In this document: positions 45,003 through 54,888 of the stretch, in pieces
Layout of the letters: every line of letters begins with the position of its first letter
Numbering within the stretch: position 1 is the stretch's first letter
Source: Bacillus bingmayongensis
Lineage (GTDB): Bacteria > Bacillota > Bacilli > Bacillales > Bacillaceae_G
Reading direction: 5' to 3'
NCBI RefSeq assembly: GCF_000299035.1
Contig: NZ_JH921521.1
Span: 5,001 to 69,000 of the forward strand
DNA length: 64,000 nucleotides
Translations under genes and position numbers: made by a program
Notes under the pieces: generated by a model
Databases searched by the model: none
What the model saw: the letters and a program-made list of their open reading frames with translations, nothing else
What the model was told of the DNA's origin: nothing

Positions 45003-46400
45003 ATGCTTACAGAAGAAATCAATTACAAAAAATTAATTGAAATGAATATGCTATATGAAACTTTGCTGAACGAGCTTGATATTGGAATTCACATTATTAA
45101 TGAGGAAAGCAAAACAATAATCTACAATCGGAAAATGATGGAAATTGAAGCGATGGATCCTAAAGATGTATTACATAAAAATCCTTTAGAAGTATTTGCA
45201 TTTGAAGAAAACCAAAGTAGTACACTCATAGAGGCACTAAGACTCGGAAAAACAAGAAGAAACATAAAACAAACTTATTTTAATAATAAAGGAAAAGAGA
45301 TTACAACAATTAATGATACCTTCCCCATAATAGAAAATGGAAAAATCAAAGGTGCTATTGAGATTTCAAAAGACATTACCCAATTAAAGCAAACGATTAA
45401 GACAAGTCTTCCTCGAAAACAAAATACGAAGTTTACCTTTAATCATATAATAGGTAATTCTAGAGCAACTCAATCTATCATTACAGAAGCAAAAAAAGTA
45501 ACACGTACATCATCCTCCATACTTATCGTAGGAGAAACGGGAACTGGGAAGGAATTATTTGCACAAAGCATTCATAATGAAAGTCACCGTTCAGCAAAGC
45601 CTTTTATCTCACAAAACTGTGCTGCTATACCAGAAACCCTAATGGAAAGCCTATTATTTGGAACGAACAAAGGCGCTTTTACAGGTGCAATAGATAAACC
45701 AGGTTTATTTGAAGAAGCTAATGGAGGAACTTTATTATTAGATGAAATTAACTCATTAAGTCCAGCTCTTCAAGCTAAACTATTGCGTGCGATACAAGAT
45801 AAAACAATACGAAGAGTCGGAGGCGCACAAGAAAAAGAAGTAGATGTCCGAATCATAGCAACTATTAATGAAGATCCCATTGAAGCCATAACACACAATC
45901 GGTTAAGGAAAGACCTATATTATCGATTAAGTGTTGTTACTTTATTTCTTCCACCTTTAAGAGAGAGAAAAGAAGATATATCAATTCTTCTTCATCATTT
46001 TATTGAAAAGTATAATATCCAATTTGGCTTAAAAGTAAAAGGGGTAGATTCTAACGTAAGAGACTTTTTTTATGACTACGATTGGCCTGGTAATGTAAGA
46101 GAATTAGAGCACATGATTGAAGGCTCTATGAACTTAATAGAAAATGAAGACATCATTACAACGTTCCATATACCAACACGCTTTTATGAACTAACAAAAA
46201 ACAAATTGAATGTTCAACCCCCTCAAAATACCAATGATACCCCTAAAACTTTAAAACATACAATAAAAGAAATGGAAAAGGAATACATTAATCAAATTCT
46301 TAAAGAAAATAAGGGGAATATCTCACAAACTGCAAAATTTTTAGGGGTAAGTAGGCAAAATCTACAATATCGACTAAAAAAATACAATTTAAATAGCTAA
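45003..46400 (+). CDS. Sigma-54-dependent activator, RocR-like
   Basis: 465 residues. PAS sensor (about 15-125; IGIHIINEESKTIIYNRKMM), AAA+ activator domain (about 145-375) with Walker A GETGTGKELFAQ, the sigma-54 contact GAFTGA intact, Walker B GGTLLLDEIN, and a Fis-type helix-turn-helix (ISQTAKFLGVSRQNLQYRL) at the end. Resembles B. subtilis RocR (arginine/ornithine response) over its length; whether it is RocR itself or a paralogue is open. Divergent from the lipoyl-like gene and RocE-like permease, its likely targets. AAGGAG ten bases upstream. Confidence 0.92.
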   Translation: MLTEEINYKKLIEMNMLYETLLNELDIGIHIINEESKTIIYNRKMMEIEAMDPKDVLHKNPLEVFAFEENQSSTLIEALRLGKTRRNIKQTYFNNKGKEITTINDTFPIIENGKIKGAIEISKDITQLKQTIKTSLPRKQNTKFTFNHIIGNSRATQSIITEAKKVTRTSSSILIVGETGTGKELFAQSIHNESHRSAKPFISQNCAAIPETLMESLLFGTNKGAFTGAIDKPGLFEEANGGTLLLDEINSLSPALQAKLLRAIQDKTIRRVGGAQEKEVDVRIIATINEDPIEAITHNRLRKDLYYRLSVVTLFLPPLRERKEDISILLHHFIEKYNIQFGLKVKGVDSNVRDFFYDYDWPGNVRELEHMIEGSMNLIENEDIITTFHIPTRFYELTKNKLNVQPPQNTNDTPKTLKHTIKEMEKEYINQILKENKGNISQTAKFLGVSRQNLQYRLKKYNLNS

Positions 46401-46446
46401 GAAAACCTATAACCTTGGTTTCTTTGCAATTTCAATAAGGACAATC

Positions 46447-46480
46447 AAAAAAGGAAGGGTTAATACCCCTTCCTTTTTTT
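46447..46480 (+). terminator. Terminator after RocR-like gene
   Basis: AAAAGGAAGGGT..CCCCTTCCTTTT hairpin followed by T; also faces the end of convergent truA. Confidence 0.88.
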
Positions 46481-46502
46481 GATCTATATCTATACCAATT
46501 AT

Positions 46503-47240
46503 CTAAAAATCAACTTTCTCCAAATACAACCCACTCGCATCCGCAAGACAATTAATTTGATTTCGTTGTTTCGCCTCTAAAATTTGCGGGATCGCATCAG
46601 CATCTAACTGACCTAAGCCAACTTCTACTAACGCTCCAACGATTTTTCTCACCATATTGTGAAGAAATCCATTTCCGCTCACTCTAATTTGGATGAAACC
46701 TTCACTTTCTACGATATCGAGCATATATACTTCTCGAACCATAGATTTCTTCTTAGATTTTGCATTTGAGAAAGCAGTGAAATCATGTGAACCGATTAAA
46801 TATTGAGCTGCCTTTTTCATGCTTTCAATATTTAACTTTTTCGGAACGTGCATACTGTATTTACGCATAAATGGATTGGTATGTTCCTCATTCCAAATTT
46901 TATATAAATACGTTTTCGCTTTTGAGTTATAGCGGGCATGGAAGCGTTCTGGAACTAACTCTACATCAGTAATACTAATATCATTTGGTAAGTATTGATT
47001 TAAATACTTTTTCACTTTCTGTTCTGATAATTTTTCTTCAACCTTGAAATTAGCTACCTGATTAAGAGCATGTACACCAGCATCTGTTCTGCTGCATCCG
47101 ATAATTTCTATTTCTTGTCCAACCATTTCTGATAACACACTTTCGATTTTTCCTTGAATGGTATTATCGTTATTCCCAAGACGTTGCCATCCCTTATAGC
47201 GTGCACCATCATATTGAATTGTCAATTTATAGTTGTTCAT
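46503..47240 (-). CDS. truA: tRNA pseudouridine(38-40) synthase
   Basis: Isomerises uridines 38-40 in tRNA anticodon arms. 245 residues; YDGARYKGWQ start motif, catalytic Asp in CSRTDAGVHALNQV, and RVSGNGFLHNMVRKIVG near the C terminus. The second truA paralogue is known in B. cereus-group genomes; this stand-alone copy, outside the ribosomal-protein cluster, is probably that one (truA2). ATG 47240 with AAGGAG; 12 extra upstream codons rejected. Confidence 0.93.
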   Translation of the reverse strand: MNNYKLTIQYDGARYKGWQRLGNNDNTIQGKIESVLSEMVGQEIEIIGCSRTDAGVHALNQVANFKVEEKLSEQKVKKYLNQYLPNDISITDVELVPERFHARYNSKAKTYLYKIWNEEHTNPFMRKYSMHVPKKLNIESMKKAAQYLIGSHDFTAFSNAKSKKKSMVREVYMLDIVESEGFIQIRVSGNGFLHNMVRKIVGALVEVGLGQLDADAIPQILEAKQRNQINCLADASGLYLEKVDF

Positions 47241-47276
47241 TGTATGCTCCTTACTTTCATTGACTGAATAAAACAC

Positions 47277-47312
47277 AATCCCTCACACAGATTACTGCTG
47301 TATGAGGGAACA
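47277..47312 (-). terminator. Hairpin upstream of truA
   Basis: CCCTCA..ACAG / CTGTATGAGGG stem between the rlmCD-like and truA genes. Likely ends the rlmCD-like transcript; T-run on the minus strand is weak. Confidence 0.5.
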
Positions 47313-47367
47313 TATCCTTATGCTAAAAAATATCATATTTTTTATTACTTACATTTCACATTGTAGT

Positions 47368-48747
47368 TTATTTTCTAACAAGCTTCACTACATTCTCAAC
47401 ATGCGCCGTATGCGGGAACATATCCACTGGTTGCACATATTCCACTTCGTAATTCTTCATTAATGCTTTTACATCACGTGCTAATGATGAAGGATTACAA
47501 GAGACATATGCAATTGTTTTTGGTTTTACTTTTAAAATTGTTTCCAGCAACTTATCGTCACAACCTGTACGAGGAGGGTCAACTACGATTACATCTGGAC
47601 GCCAGCCTTCTTTCACCCATTTTGGTAGCCATTGTTCTGCTTTTCCAGCTTCGTACTTTGTATTTGTAAACCCTTGACGCTTCGCATTTTTTCTCGCATC
47701 TTCAATCGCTTCTGGAATGACATCCATACCGCGCACTTCTGCTGCATCATTTGCAAGCCACAATCCAATCGTACCAACACCACAGTAGGCATCCACAATT
47801 TTTTCTGTACCTGTTAAAGCAGCAGCTTTTTTCGCTTCGTTGTAAAGGACAACAGTTTGTTCTGGATTCAACTGGAAGAATGCACGTGCTGATAATTCAA
47901 ATGATAAATCACCAAGCGTTTCTTGAATAACTTCTTTTCCAGCTAATCGGAACGTTTTGTCCCCAAAGATAACAGACGTTTTACGTCCATTTACGTTTTG
48001 CATAATCGATTTTACTGATGGCATTTGCTTTTGTATCTCTGTAATAAATTGCTCTTTATTTGGGAATTCGTCTTTTGCTGTAATTAATGTAACTTGCACT
48101 TCTCCCGTTTGCACTGCTACGCGCGTTACAATTGTACGTACAAGACCTTTTCCTTTACGCTCATTATAAATAGAAATATTTAATTTCTCTAAAATACGTT
48201 TTACAACTTTTGTCGCTTCATTTGTTGCCTTATGCTGAATCATACAATGAGCAATATCAATTAAGCGATGTGAGTTTTGTTCGTATAATCCTGTAATAAC
48301 CTTTTCATCTTTTCGCCCTACTTGTAATTGGCTTTTATTGCGATAATGCCATGGATCTTCCATACCAAGCGTTGGACGAATTTTCTCTTCCTGACTGTTG
48401 TTCATATATTTTTGGAATGCTTGTACAACGATATCACGTTTTTGATTTAATTGTTCTTGATAATCCAAATGTTGAAGCTGACAGCCACCGCATTTATCGT
48501 ATACTGGGCACGGTGCTTTCACACGGTGCGGTGAAGCTTTACGAACTTTTTTCACTTTTGCTTCAGCAAAGCCACGCTGAATTTTCGTTGTTTCCGCAAC
48601 GACTTCTTCTCCTGGTAATGCCCCTGGAATAAAAACAACTTGTCTTTTAAAATAACCAACGCCCTCTCCGTTAATCCCAAGACGCTTAATTGTCACAGGA
48701 AACGTTTGACCAACTTCCAACTTACTCTCGTGTTGCTTTTGTGTCAT
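47368..48747 (-). CDS. rlmD: 23S rRNA (uracil-C5)-methyltransferase, RlmCD/RumA family
   Basis: 459 residues. N-terminal TRAM RNA-binding domain (about 8-68), 4Fe-4S cysteines in [10 protein letters not shown] plus a later Cys (HCMIQHK), SAM-binding [13 protein letters not shown], and catalytic Cys in [11 protein letters not shown]. Methylates uracil at C5 in 23S rRNA. In B. subtilis the adjacent-to-alkA paralogue is yfjO and the proven RlmCD is yefA, so which site this copy modifies is unknown; the gene symbol follows general annotation practice. Confidence 0.9.
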   Translation of the reverse strand: MTQKQHESKLEVGQTFPVTIKRLGINGEGVGYFKRQVVFIPGALPGEEVVAETTKIQRGFAEAKVKKVRKASPHRVKAPCPVYDKCGGCQLQHLDYQEQLNQKRDIVVQAFQKYMNNSQEEKIRPTLGMEDPWHYRNKSQLQVGRKDEKVITGLYEQNSHRLIDIAHCMIQHKATNEATKVVKRILEKLNISIYNERKGKGLVRTIVTRVAVQTGEVQVTLITAKDEFPNKEQFITEIQKQMPSVKSIMQNVNGRKTSVIFGDKTFRLAGKEVIQETLGDLSFELSARAFFQLNPEQTVVLYNEAKKAAALTGTEKIVDAYCGVGTIGLWLANDAAEVRGMDVIPEAIEDARKNAKRQGFTNTKYEAGKAEQWLPKWVKEGWRPDVIVVDPPRTGCDDKLLETILKVKPKTIAYVSCNPSSLARDVKALMKNYEVEYVQPVDMFPHTAHVENVVKLVRK

Positions 48748-48757
48748 TGTTACACCT

Positions 48758-49621
48758 CTACTCTATACTTTTCCATAAATATAACGCTGCATAGCTGCAG
48801 TATGGATCACACTCTTGTTTTACCTCTTCTAAAAGTGCATCATCTGGTTTATTCTCTAATTGAAATACACCTTGAAGCGCACGCTGAATCCCGATATCTG
48901 CTTTCGGAAACATATTTTTCCGCCCGAGTCCAAATAATAAAAAGTTTTGCACCGTCCATGCACCAATACCTCGCACTGGTAACAATTGTGCTGACACTTC
49001 TTCTTCTGTTTGTTTCTCTAGTGCTGCTAAATCTAGCTTACCTTCCACAATATGTTTCGCTAGTCCTATCATATATTCAGCTTTTCGTTGACTAAATTTC
49101 TGATTTCTGAGCTCTTCTATTGAAATATTTGCTACTCTTTCTGGGGTTGGGAAAAAGAAAACACCATTCTTTTCTGTTCCATACTGTTTTACAAATTGTT
49201 CTGTAAGTGTAGTCGCAAATTTCAAATGTATTTGTTGATGAATAATACAACGAAGAAGACAAGCAAAATAATCAAACTCTAAAATAAGCGGTGTATAGGC
49301 ATATGTTTCAAAAAGTGGCCGTAATGATGTGTTTAAAAAATGGCTTTGTATATCTTGAAAAGATTCATTCCACTGAAAAATGGAATAGATGCGTTTCATG
49401 ACTCTCTTTTGTTCACCTGTTTGACTTGAAATCCAAAATTGCGGATTTTGAAACGTACCAATTCCTTGTACGCGGACAACAATTTGTTCTTCATCTATGA
49501 GAAGTGGGACATAAATGATTTTCTCTTCTAATTGAACAACATTTAGTGGGTCAAAAGACAAACGCCTGAGTACCTCTTCAAAATGGTACGGATCCTTTAA
49601 CGTAACATGTTCGCTCCACAT
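48758..49621 (-). CDS. alkA: DNA-3-methyladenine glycosylase II (AlkA-like)
   Basis: 287 residues. HhH-GPD base-excision glycosylase: helix-hairpin-helix [18 protein letters not shown] with the catalytic Asp in [12 protein letters not shown], and an N-terminal AlkA-like domain. Removes alkylated bases. Ends 11 bases before the rlmCD-like start, so co-transcribed with it. ATG 49621 has GGATGGGG 6 bases upstream. Same gene order as yfjP-yfjO in B. subtilis. Confidence 0.9.
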   Translation of the reverse strand: MWSEHVTLKDPYHFEEVLRRLSFDPLNVVQLEEKIIYVPLLIDEEQIVVRVQGIGTFQNPQFWISSQTGEQKRVMKRIYSIFQWNESFQDIQSHFLNTSLRPLFETYAYTPLILEFDYFACLLRCIIHQQIHLKFATTLTEQFVKQYGTEKNGVFFFPTPERVANISIEELRNQKFSQRKAEYMIGLAKHIVEGKLDLAALEKQTEEEVSAQLLPVRGIGAWTVQNFLLFGLGRKNMFPKADIGIQRALQGVFQLENKPDDALLEEVKQECDPYCSYAALYLWKSIE

Positions 49622-49661
49622 ACGTTTCCCCATCCTTTTTACACATCATTATAGCATGAGA

Positions 49662-49690
49662 AAACCGCAAGCATACATGCTTACGGTTGA
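49662..49690 (-). terminator. Terminator after pdaA
   Basis: AACCGCAAGCAT / ATGCTTACGGTT hairpin overlapping the pdaA stop codon; followed on the minus strand by TTCTC. Modest T-run. Confidence 0.6.
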
Positions 49691-50463
49691 TTGCTTTTTA
49701 CTAAATCATCTAGGCTTTTAAAATGATACCCTTTCTCGCGTAAATCATCAATGATTTTCGCTAATGCTTCTGTGTTATCCTTTGACACTGCATGTAGTAA
49801 AATAATCGCTCCCGGATGAATCATATTCATAACATTATTATGAGCATATTGCCAACCTCGTTGTTGATCTACTTTCCAATCAAGAAAAGCAAGTGACCAA
49901 AATACATTATAATAACCCATATCCTTCGCAAGCGCTAATGTGCGTTCACTAAAAATCCCGCGCGGTGGCCGTAAATATTTTACTTCCTTTTGCCCAGTAA
50001 CATTCTTAATTTCATCTGTTACACTTTGCAATTCTTCACGAAGTTTTTCATCATTCACTGTTGTAAAATCAGGATGAGTCTGTGAGTGATTACCAACAAT
50101 ATGCCCTTCATTTACCATTCGTTTCAATAAATCCTTTTGCCCTTTTATATAATGACCTGTTACAAAAAATGTTGCCGGTACTTTCTTTTCTTTTAATACA
50201 TCTAAGATTTTTGCAGTATATCCATTTTCATATCCGTTATCGAATGTTAAATATATATCCTTTTTCTTTGTATCTCCCAGATAAAAACCACCATTATTGT
50301 GGACTAAATCAGTAAATTTTTTTCCAGCATCTGGTGGCGTCTCATTTTTCGCTCGTGGAATCCCCCAGTGATTTGGTGTATTTGTATAAGCAAGTGTTGA
50401 AACTGGAACAAGTGCCATCATAATTGAAAAAATGAGACCTATATATAACCATTTATGCTTCAT
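49681..50463 (-). CDS. pdaA: Peptidoglycan N-acetylmuramic acid deacetylase PdaA
   Basis: 260 residues. Signal peptide (LYIGLIFSIMMALVPVSTLA), NodB polysaccharide deacetylase domain with TFDNGYENGYT (the PdaA variant of TFDDG), GNHSQTHPDF, RPPRGIFSERT and LLHAVS. PdaA deacetylates muramic acid so that muramic delta-lactam forms in the spore cortex, needed for germination. Position beside alkA matches yfjS in B. subtilis. ATG 50463, RBS AAAGGAG. Confidence 0.95.
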   Translation of the reverse strand: MKHKWLYIGLIFSIMMALVPVSTLAYTNTPNHWGIPRAKNETPPDAGKKFTDLVHNNGGFYLGDTKKKDIYLTFDNGYENGYTAKILDVLKEKKVPATFFVTGHYIKGQKDLLKRMVNEGHIVGNHSQTHPDFTTVNDEKLREELQSVTDEIKNVTGQKEVKYLRPPRGIFSERTLALAKDMGYYNVFWSLAFLDWKVDQQRGWQYAHNNVMNMIHPGAIILLHAVSKDNTEALAKIIDDLREKGYHFKSLDDLVKSNQP

Positions 50464-50555
50464 AAATAGTCTCCTTTCCATATATCATCGTACCTGTAGT
50501 TTCTGTTTTCAATATTCCTTTCATGCTGAGCATGTTTTTCCATATATACCAACAA

Positions 50556-50593
50556 AAAATGCACCTCGAATCATTCGAGATGCATTTTTTTAC
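50556..50593 (-). terminator. Terminator after fumarase
   Basis: AAATGCACCTCGAA / TTCGAGATGCATTT hairpin, A-run and T-run on both sides; just past the fumarase stop. Confidence 0.88.
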
Positions 50594-52117
50594 TTATTTA
50601 AATACCGGTTCTTTAAAAGTTGCTAATTTTTCAAGTGATGTTTTATCTACATCTGCATGTAGGCTATTACCATGAGAGTCCATTGTTACAACAGCTTTAA
50701 ATCCATCAATACGTAAGTGCCACATTGCTTCTGGAATACCAAATTGTAAGAAGTCGACATCTTTCACTTCTTTAATACATTCTGCATAATACTGCGCAGC
50801 ACCACCGATTGCATTTAAATATACACCACCATGTTCTGCTAGTGCCGCCAATGTTTTTGCTCCCATGCCGCCTTTACCGATGACAGCACGAATGCCAAAC
50901 TTCTTCATAATATCGCCTTGGTATGGCTCTTCACGAATACTTGTTGTTGGACCTGCCGCTTTAATTTTCCAATTGTCATTTTCATCTTTCACAACAACTG
51001 GACCGCAGTGATAAATGATTTGTCCGTTTAAGTCTACCGGGCAATCGTTATCCATTAAATGCTTATGAATTGCGTCACGACCTGTGTACATCATCCCGTT
51101 AATAGTAACGACATCACCAACGCGAAGTTCACGAATTTGCTCCTCTGTAATTGGTGCCTGTAGTACAATTTCACGCTGTTCACTTTTTTCTTGGCTAGCT
51201 TCTTGCTGAAGTGTATTTTCACCTTCTTGATATAACCAATCGATAATCTCACCTGTTTCAGGATGAATTGTTACACCAAGGCGACGATATGCCCAGCAAT
51301 TATATGCAACAGACACATAGAAACTAGCTGGCAGACGATTGTACACACCAATTTTACAACCTAGTAAAGTTGTTTCGCCGCCAAATCCCATCGTACCAAT
51401 ACCAAGCTTGTTCGCATTCTCTAATACGTATTCTTCAAGCTTTTGTAATTCAGGAATTGGGTTCATATCATCTAATGTACGGAATAGTTGATTTTTTGCT
51501 AACTCATAACCTGACGTGCGGTCTCCCCCGATACCAACACCGATTACACCTGCGCTACACCCTTGCCCTTGCGCTTGATATACTGCATGAAGAAGGCATT
51601 TACGAATCCCTTCTAAATCACGGCCTGCTCGTCCAAGACCTTCTAATTCACAAGGTAAGCTGTACTGGATATTTTTATTTTCACAGCCGCCTCCTTTTAA
51701 AATTAAACGAGCATCAATATAATCTTTCTCCCACTGCTCAAACTTAATTACAGGCGTACCTGGTCCTAAGTTGTTACCACTATTGTCTCCGAAAAGAGAA
51801 TCAACAGAGTTTGGACGAAGTTTTCCATCCTTTGTCGCCCGCTCAAGCGCACTATAGATGGCCTCTTTCATTTTCAATTGATTCACACCAACCGGTGTAT
51901 AGATTTTAAACGTTGGCATCCCTGTATCTTGGCAAATCGGCGAGATGTTGTCATCTGCCATTTTAATATTATTTGTAATCGTGCCAAGTGCCATTGCTGA
52001 ACGAGTCCCTGCATTTTCTCGTTCTTTTGCTCGTTGAATTGCACGACGAACATCTTTCGGTAAATTCGTCGATGTTTCAACAATCAGTTGATACATACTT
52101 TCTTGAAGCTTTTCCAT
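50594..52117 (-). CDS. fumA: Fumarate hydratase, class I (Fe-S)
   Basis: Interconverts fumarate and malate. 507 residues: alpha domain (1-290) with cluster cysteines in SPICQDTGMP, GGGCENKN and GQGCSAGV, and beta domain (about 330-507) with GDVVTINGMMYTGRD and TSIREEPY. Oxygen-sensitive 4Fe-4S type, unlike the class II FumC of B. subtilis. ATG 52117 with GAGGGGG; the longer frame (52174) is unsupported. Confidence 0.95.
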   Translation of the reverse strand: MEKLQESMYQLIVETSTNLPKDVRRAIQRAKERENAGTRSAMALGTITNNIKMADDNISPICQDTGMPTFKIYTPVGVNQLKMKEAIYSALERATKDGKLRPNSVDSLFGDNSGNNLGPGTPVIKFEQWEKDYIDARLILKGGGCENKNIQYSLPCELEGLGRAGRDLEGIRKCLLHAVYQAQGQGCSAGVIGVGIGGDRTSGYELAKNQLFRTLDDMNPIPELQKLEEYVLENANKLGIGTMGFGGETTLLGCKIGVYNRLPASFYVSVAYNCWAYRRLGVTIHPETGEIIDWLYQEGENTLQQEASQEKSEQREIVLQAPITEEQIRELRVGDVVTINGMMYTGRDAIHKHLMDNDCPVDLNGQIIYHCGPVVVKDENDNWKIKAAGPTTSIREEPYQGDIMKKFGIRAVIGKGGMGAKTLAALAEHGGVYLNAIGGAAQYYAECIKEVKDVDFLQFGIPEAMWHLRIDGFKAVVTMDSHGNSLHADVDKTSLEKLATFKEPVFK

Positions 52118-52302
52118 TGTTACTTCCCCCTCAATTGTGAACGCTACCAAAACGTTACGAAATGAAATTTCCACTCTTAATTCTCTAGAGTCTTTTCTTT
52201 TCTTTTTTTATTTCATGACTCTTAAGATCAAATGAAATTTTTCACAATTTGATTATACTCTTTTTTTTCTATTCCTTCTATTTCAACAGCGTCTGAAAGG
52301 GA

Positions 52303-53577
52303 TTATATTTTTTTATATCTTTTTAAATACGCTTGTACATCATCGTATGCACCGCTCTCATTTGCATATTTAATATAATTTTTAATCGTGCGGAACCACT
52401 CCAACGTAGACGGCTTCGTTTCTACTATAGCATCGGTTAAGTCCCTCATTGTAATCGCTCGCTCCACACCTGTTGTCATAATTTCTCCTAAAACATTTTC
52501 TACGGCCAGCTCTACTACATTTTCAATGTCAGCACCGGAATACAGTTCTGTTTCTTTAGCTAACATATCGTAATCTATTGTTGAAATCGGTTTTCCTGCC
52601 AGCTTAATTTGAAAAATACTGCTCCGCGCTTCTAAATCAGGTGGGGAAACGAAAATCATTTTATCAAAGCGCCCTGGTCTTTTAAACGCAGGATCAATGT
52701 CCCACGGCATATTGGTCGCACCAATTAGTAATAGTTTGTCTGTATTCGTATCAATACCTTCAATCTCCGTTAACAATTGATCTATAACTGTTCTTAGTGT
52801 CGGATTTCCCGACGCTTTGCTTCGGTTAAATCCAAGCGCATCCATTTCATCTAAAAATAAAATACATGGCTTTTTGGAACGAGCATATCGAAAAATTTCC
52901 CGTACATTTTGTTCACTCACGCCAATATACGGATCAAGAATATCGGTAATGCTCATCGTCGCAAAATGTGCTCTGCACTCCCCTGCAGTTGCTTTTGCAA
53001 TATATGTTTTGCCGCAACCAGGAGGGCCGTATAATAAAATGCCGCCGCCAACTTTTTTCTTAAAACGTTCAAATAATCCTGGTGAAGTAAACGGTTTAAT
53101 AATTTTCATTTGAATCGCTTTTTTCACATCATGCAAACCGCCGACATCCTCAAATGTAATCTGGTCTTGCTCACGTTTTTGCTTGCTTCTTCCACCTTGA
53201 AGCCCGTTCATCGGAATCACATTTTCTTCCACATTTTCGTTTACATAAGCTGTATGTAACTGTTTTTCCTTTTCCGGAGCTTGCTCTATTGCGTGATACT
53301 CGTTTTTTTCAAAATGGCTCCCCTCTTCTGTTACAGCTATTGTTTCTTTCGGACTTGTAAGCACCTGTGATAAAGCTCCCAATTCGGCGGCAACTTTATC
53401 CTTCCATTCTTGATCACCATACTGAAGGGCTTTCGATAAAGCTTGCAGCGCATTTGCTATATCACCCTGTTCTTTATACTCGACTCCAATTAAATACCAA
53501 ATCGATCCATTTTCTTCATCTTGTGCTAACACTTGCTTTAACACATCTATTTTATTCACCGTTTTCTCCCCCATCAT
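52303..53577 (-). CDS. AAA+ ATPase with N-terminal TPR-like region
   Basis: 424 residues. N-terminal TPR-like helices (about 8-70), a charged linker (70-135), then a classical AAA domain like Vps4, katanin or FtsH: Walker A GPPGCGKT (near 181), Walker B ILFLDEMDAL (near 240), second region of homology ATNMPWDIDPAFKRPGRFD with the Arg finger, and sensor 2-side helices YSGADIENVVELAVEN. No protease or membrane segment. ATG 53577 overlaps the TPR gene stop (ATGA); GTG 53559 with GGGGGAG 6 bases upstream is the alternative start. Third gene of a three-gene cluster; role unknown. Confidence 0.88.
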   Translation of the reverse strand: MMGEKTVNKIDVLKQVLAQDEENGSIWYLIGVEYKEQGDIANALQALSKALQYGDQEWKDKVAAELGALSQVLTSPKETIAVTEEGSHFEKNEYHAIEQAPEKEKQLHTAYVNENVEENVIPMNGLQGGRSKQKREQDQITFEDVGGLHDVKKAIQMKIIKPFTSPGLFERFKKKVGGGILLYGPPGCGKTYIAKATAGECRAHFATMSITDILDPYIGVSEQNVREIFRYARSKKPCILFLDEMDALGFNRSKASGNPTLRTVIDQLLTEIEGIDTNTDKLLLIGATNMPWDIDPAFKRPGRFDKMIFVSPPDLEARSSIFQIKLAGKPISTIDYDMLAKETELYSGADIENVVELAVENVLGEIMTTGVERAITMRDLTDAIVETKPSTLEWFRTIKNYIKYANESGAYDDVQAYLKRYKKI

Positions 53578-54455
53578 GATTTTTTTATTTTTTTATACAA
53601 TTTGTACATCGGTGTAGATAACCAGCTCCATATACAAATGATGATATAAAATAGAATTCCGATTCTTATCATAATTTCCCAATTTAATATAATGAATAAA
53701 CCTAATGTTCCAAAACATATTGCCCAAAAGATAAGCGGACCACCCACTTTATTCACGAGAACATTCGGAAAGAAAATCGGATGAATCAGCTCTTCCGCTT
53801 CTTCTAAGATTTCAAGTAATTCTTTATCATTAGGCGTCAACAAAAACGCTTGTCGGTAATATTTGTACGCTTCCCTATACCTCTTCCTTGTTGCTGCATG
53901 GGTTCCTAACTTCAATAAAAAATGAACTTCGTTATTTGATGCATAATAATTATCTTTTAAGGATTCCTCTATTTCTTGTTTCGTTCCACTTGCAAGTAAT
54001 AAAATAAATTGATAATGAAGAACGGTAGGATGATTCGGGTCAATTTCTACTGCTTTTTGTATAAATTGTTTAGCTTTTTCAATATGGCCTGTTTTTAAGA
54101 AAACAAATGCATATTTTGCCATTGCTTGCGCATGGGAAGGGTTTGAATACAGAACATTTAAAAAGCTTTGCTCCGCTTTTTCAAGTTCATTCGTGTATGT
54201 ATATATATGTCCAAGTGTATAATACACTTCTTCTGGCTTATAACCATGCTGCAACGCTGATATGCAAAGCTCTTTTGCTTCATCATATTGTTCTGAATCT
54301 GCATAGCAGCATCCTAAATTGTACAATGCTTCCGCATGCTGTGGATTATAAGAAAGCAGTGTTTCTAATTTCTGCTGTGCTGTTTCAATATGACCAATCC
54401 CGTAATAATGTAGTGCCTCTTGTAACAACATCGTTTCACTCTGTGAAGTTGACAT
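53574..54455 (-). CDS. TPR protein with C-terminal membrane anchor
   Basis: 293 residues. About six TPR motifs over 10-225 (for example YNLGCCYADSEQYDEAKELC, YTLGHIYTYTNELEKAEQSF, AKYAFVFLKTGHIEKAKQFI), then two hydrophobic helices (GPLIFWAICFGTLGLFIIL; IRIGILFYIIICIWSWL). It probably presents a TPR scaffold at the membrane. Starts 20 bases inside the end of the upstream gene and is coupled to the AAA+ gene downstream; RBS GGAGGGG. Confidence 0.85.
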   Translation of the reverse strand: MSTSQSETMLLQEALHYYGIGHIETAQQKLETLLSYNPQHAEALYNLGCCYADSEQYDEAKELCISALQHGYKPEEVYYTLGHIYTYTNELEKAEQSFLNVLYSNPSHAQAMAKYAFVFLKTGHIEKAKQFIQKAVEIDPNHPTVLHYQFILLLASGTKQEIEESLKDNYYASNNEVHFLLKLGTHAATRKRYREAYKYYRQAFLLTPNDKELLEILEEAEELIHPIFFPNVLVNKVGGPLIFWAICFGTLGLFIILNWEIMIRIGILFYIIICIWSWLSTPMYKLYKKIKKS

Positions 54456-54888
54456 ACAGCATCTCCCCTCCTACTAACAACGCCGTTTGGACCATGATAC
54501 CAACTATTCCAATAATAAGTCCGATCCATCGTAATGACTTTACTCTCTCATTTACTAAACTATGAATTCGAAATCGCTCTCGCATTGCATATATATATGC
54601 ACCTGCTACGACTGCAGCAGCTATCCGAGAAACAATTTTCAGCACATCTGTATTACCAATTAAGGCAGCACAGATGAACATTGCTAATAAAGTCATTATT
54701 CCTAATATAAAGAGCCCGTATATTTTCTTCTTAGATTCTTTTAACCAAATCGCATTGCAAGTTCCCAAAATCATAACTGGAATAATTCCAAAAATAAGTC
54801 CGATAATAAAAAAATTATAAATGTTGTACGTTTTTGTTTCTCTTGCTTGTTTTCCTTGTAATACAGGTTTCACCAAATGATATTCCAT
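54436..54888 (-). CDS. Four-helix membrane protein, first gene of TPR/AAA+ cluster
   Basis: 150 residues; four hydrophobic segments (FFIIGLIFGIIPVMILG, YGLFILGIMTLLAMFICAAL, IAAAVVAGAYIYAM, WIGLIIGIVGIMVQTALLVG) after a polar 28-residue N terminus. Family not recognised. ATG 54888 has GAGGAGG upstream; overlaps the next gene by 20 bases, so the three genes form one operon with membrane, TPR and ATPase parts. Confidence 0.8.
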   Translation of the reverse strand: MEYHLVKPVLQGKQARETKTYNIYNFFIIGLIFGIIPVMILGTCNAIWLKESKKKIYGLFILGIMTLLAMFICAALIGNTDVLKIVSRIAAAVVAGAYIYAMRERFRIHSLVNERVKSLRWIGLIIGIVGIMVQTALLVGGEMLYVNFTE

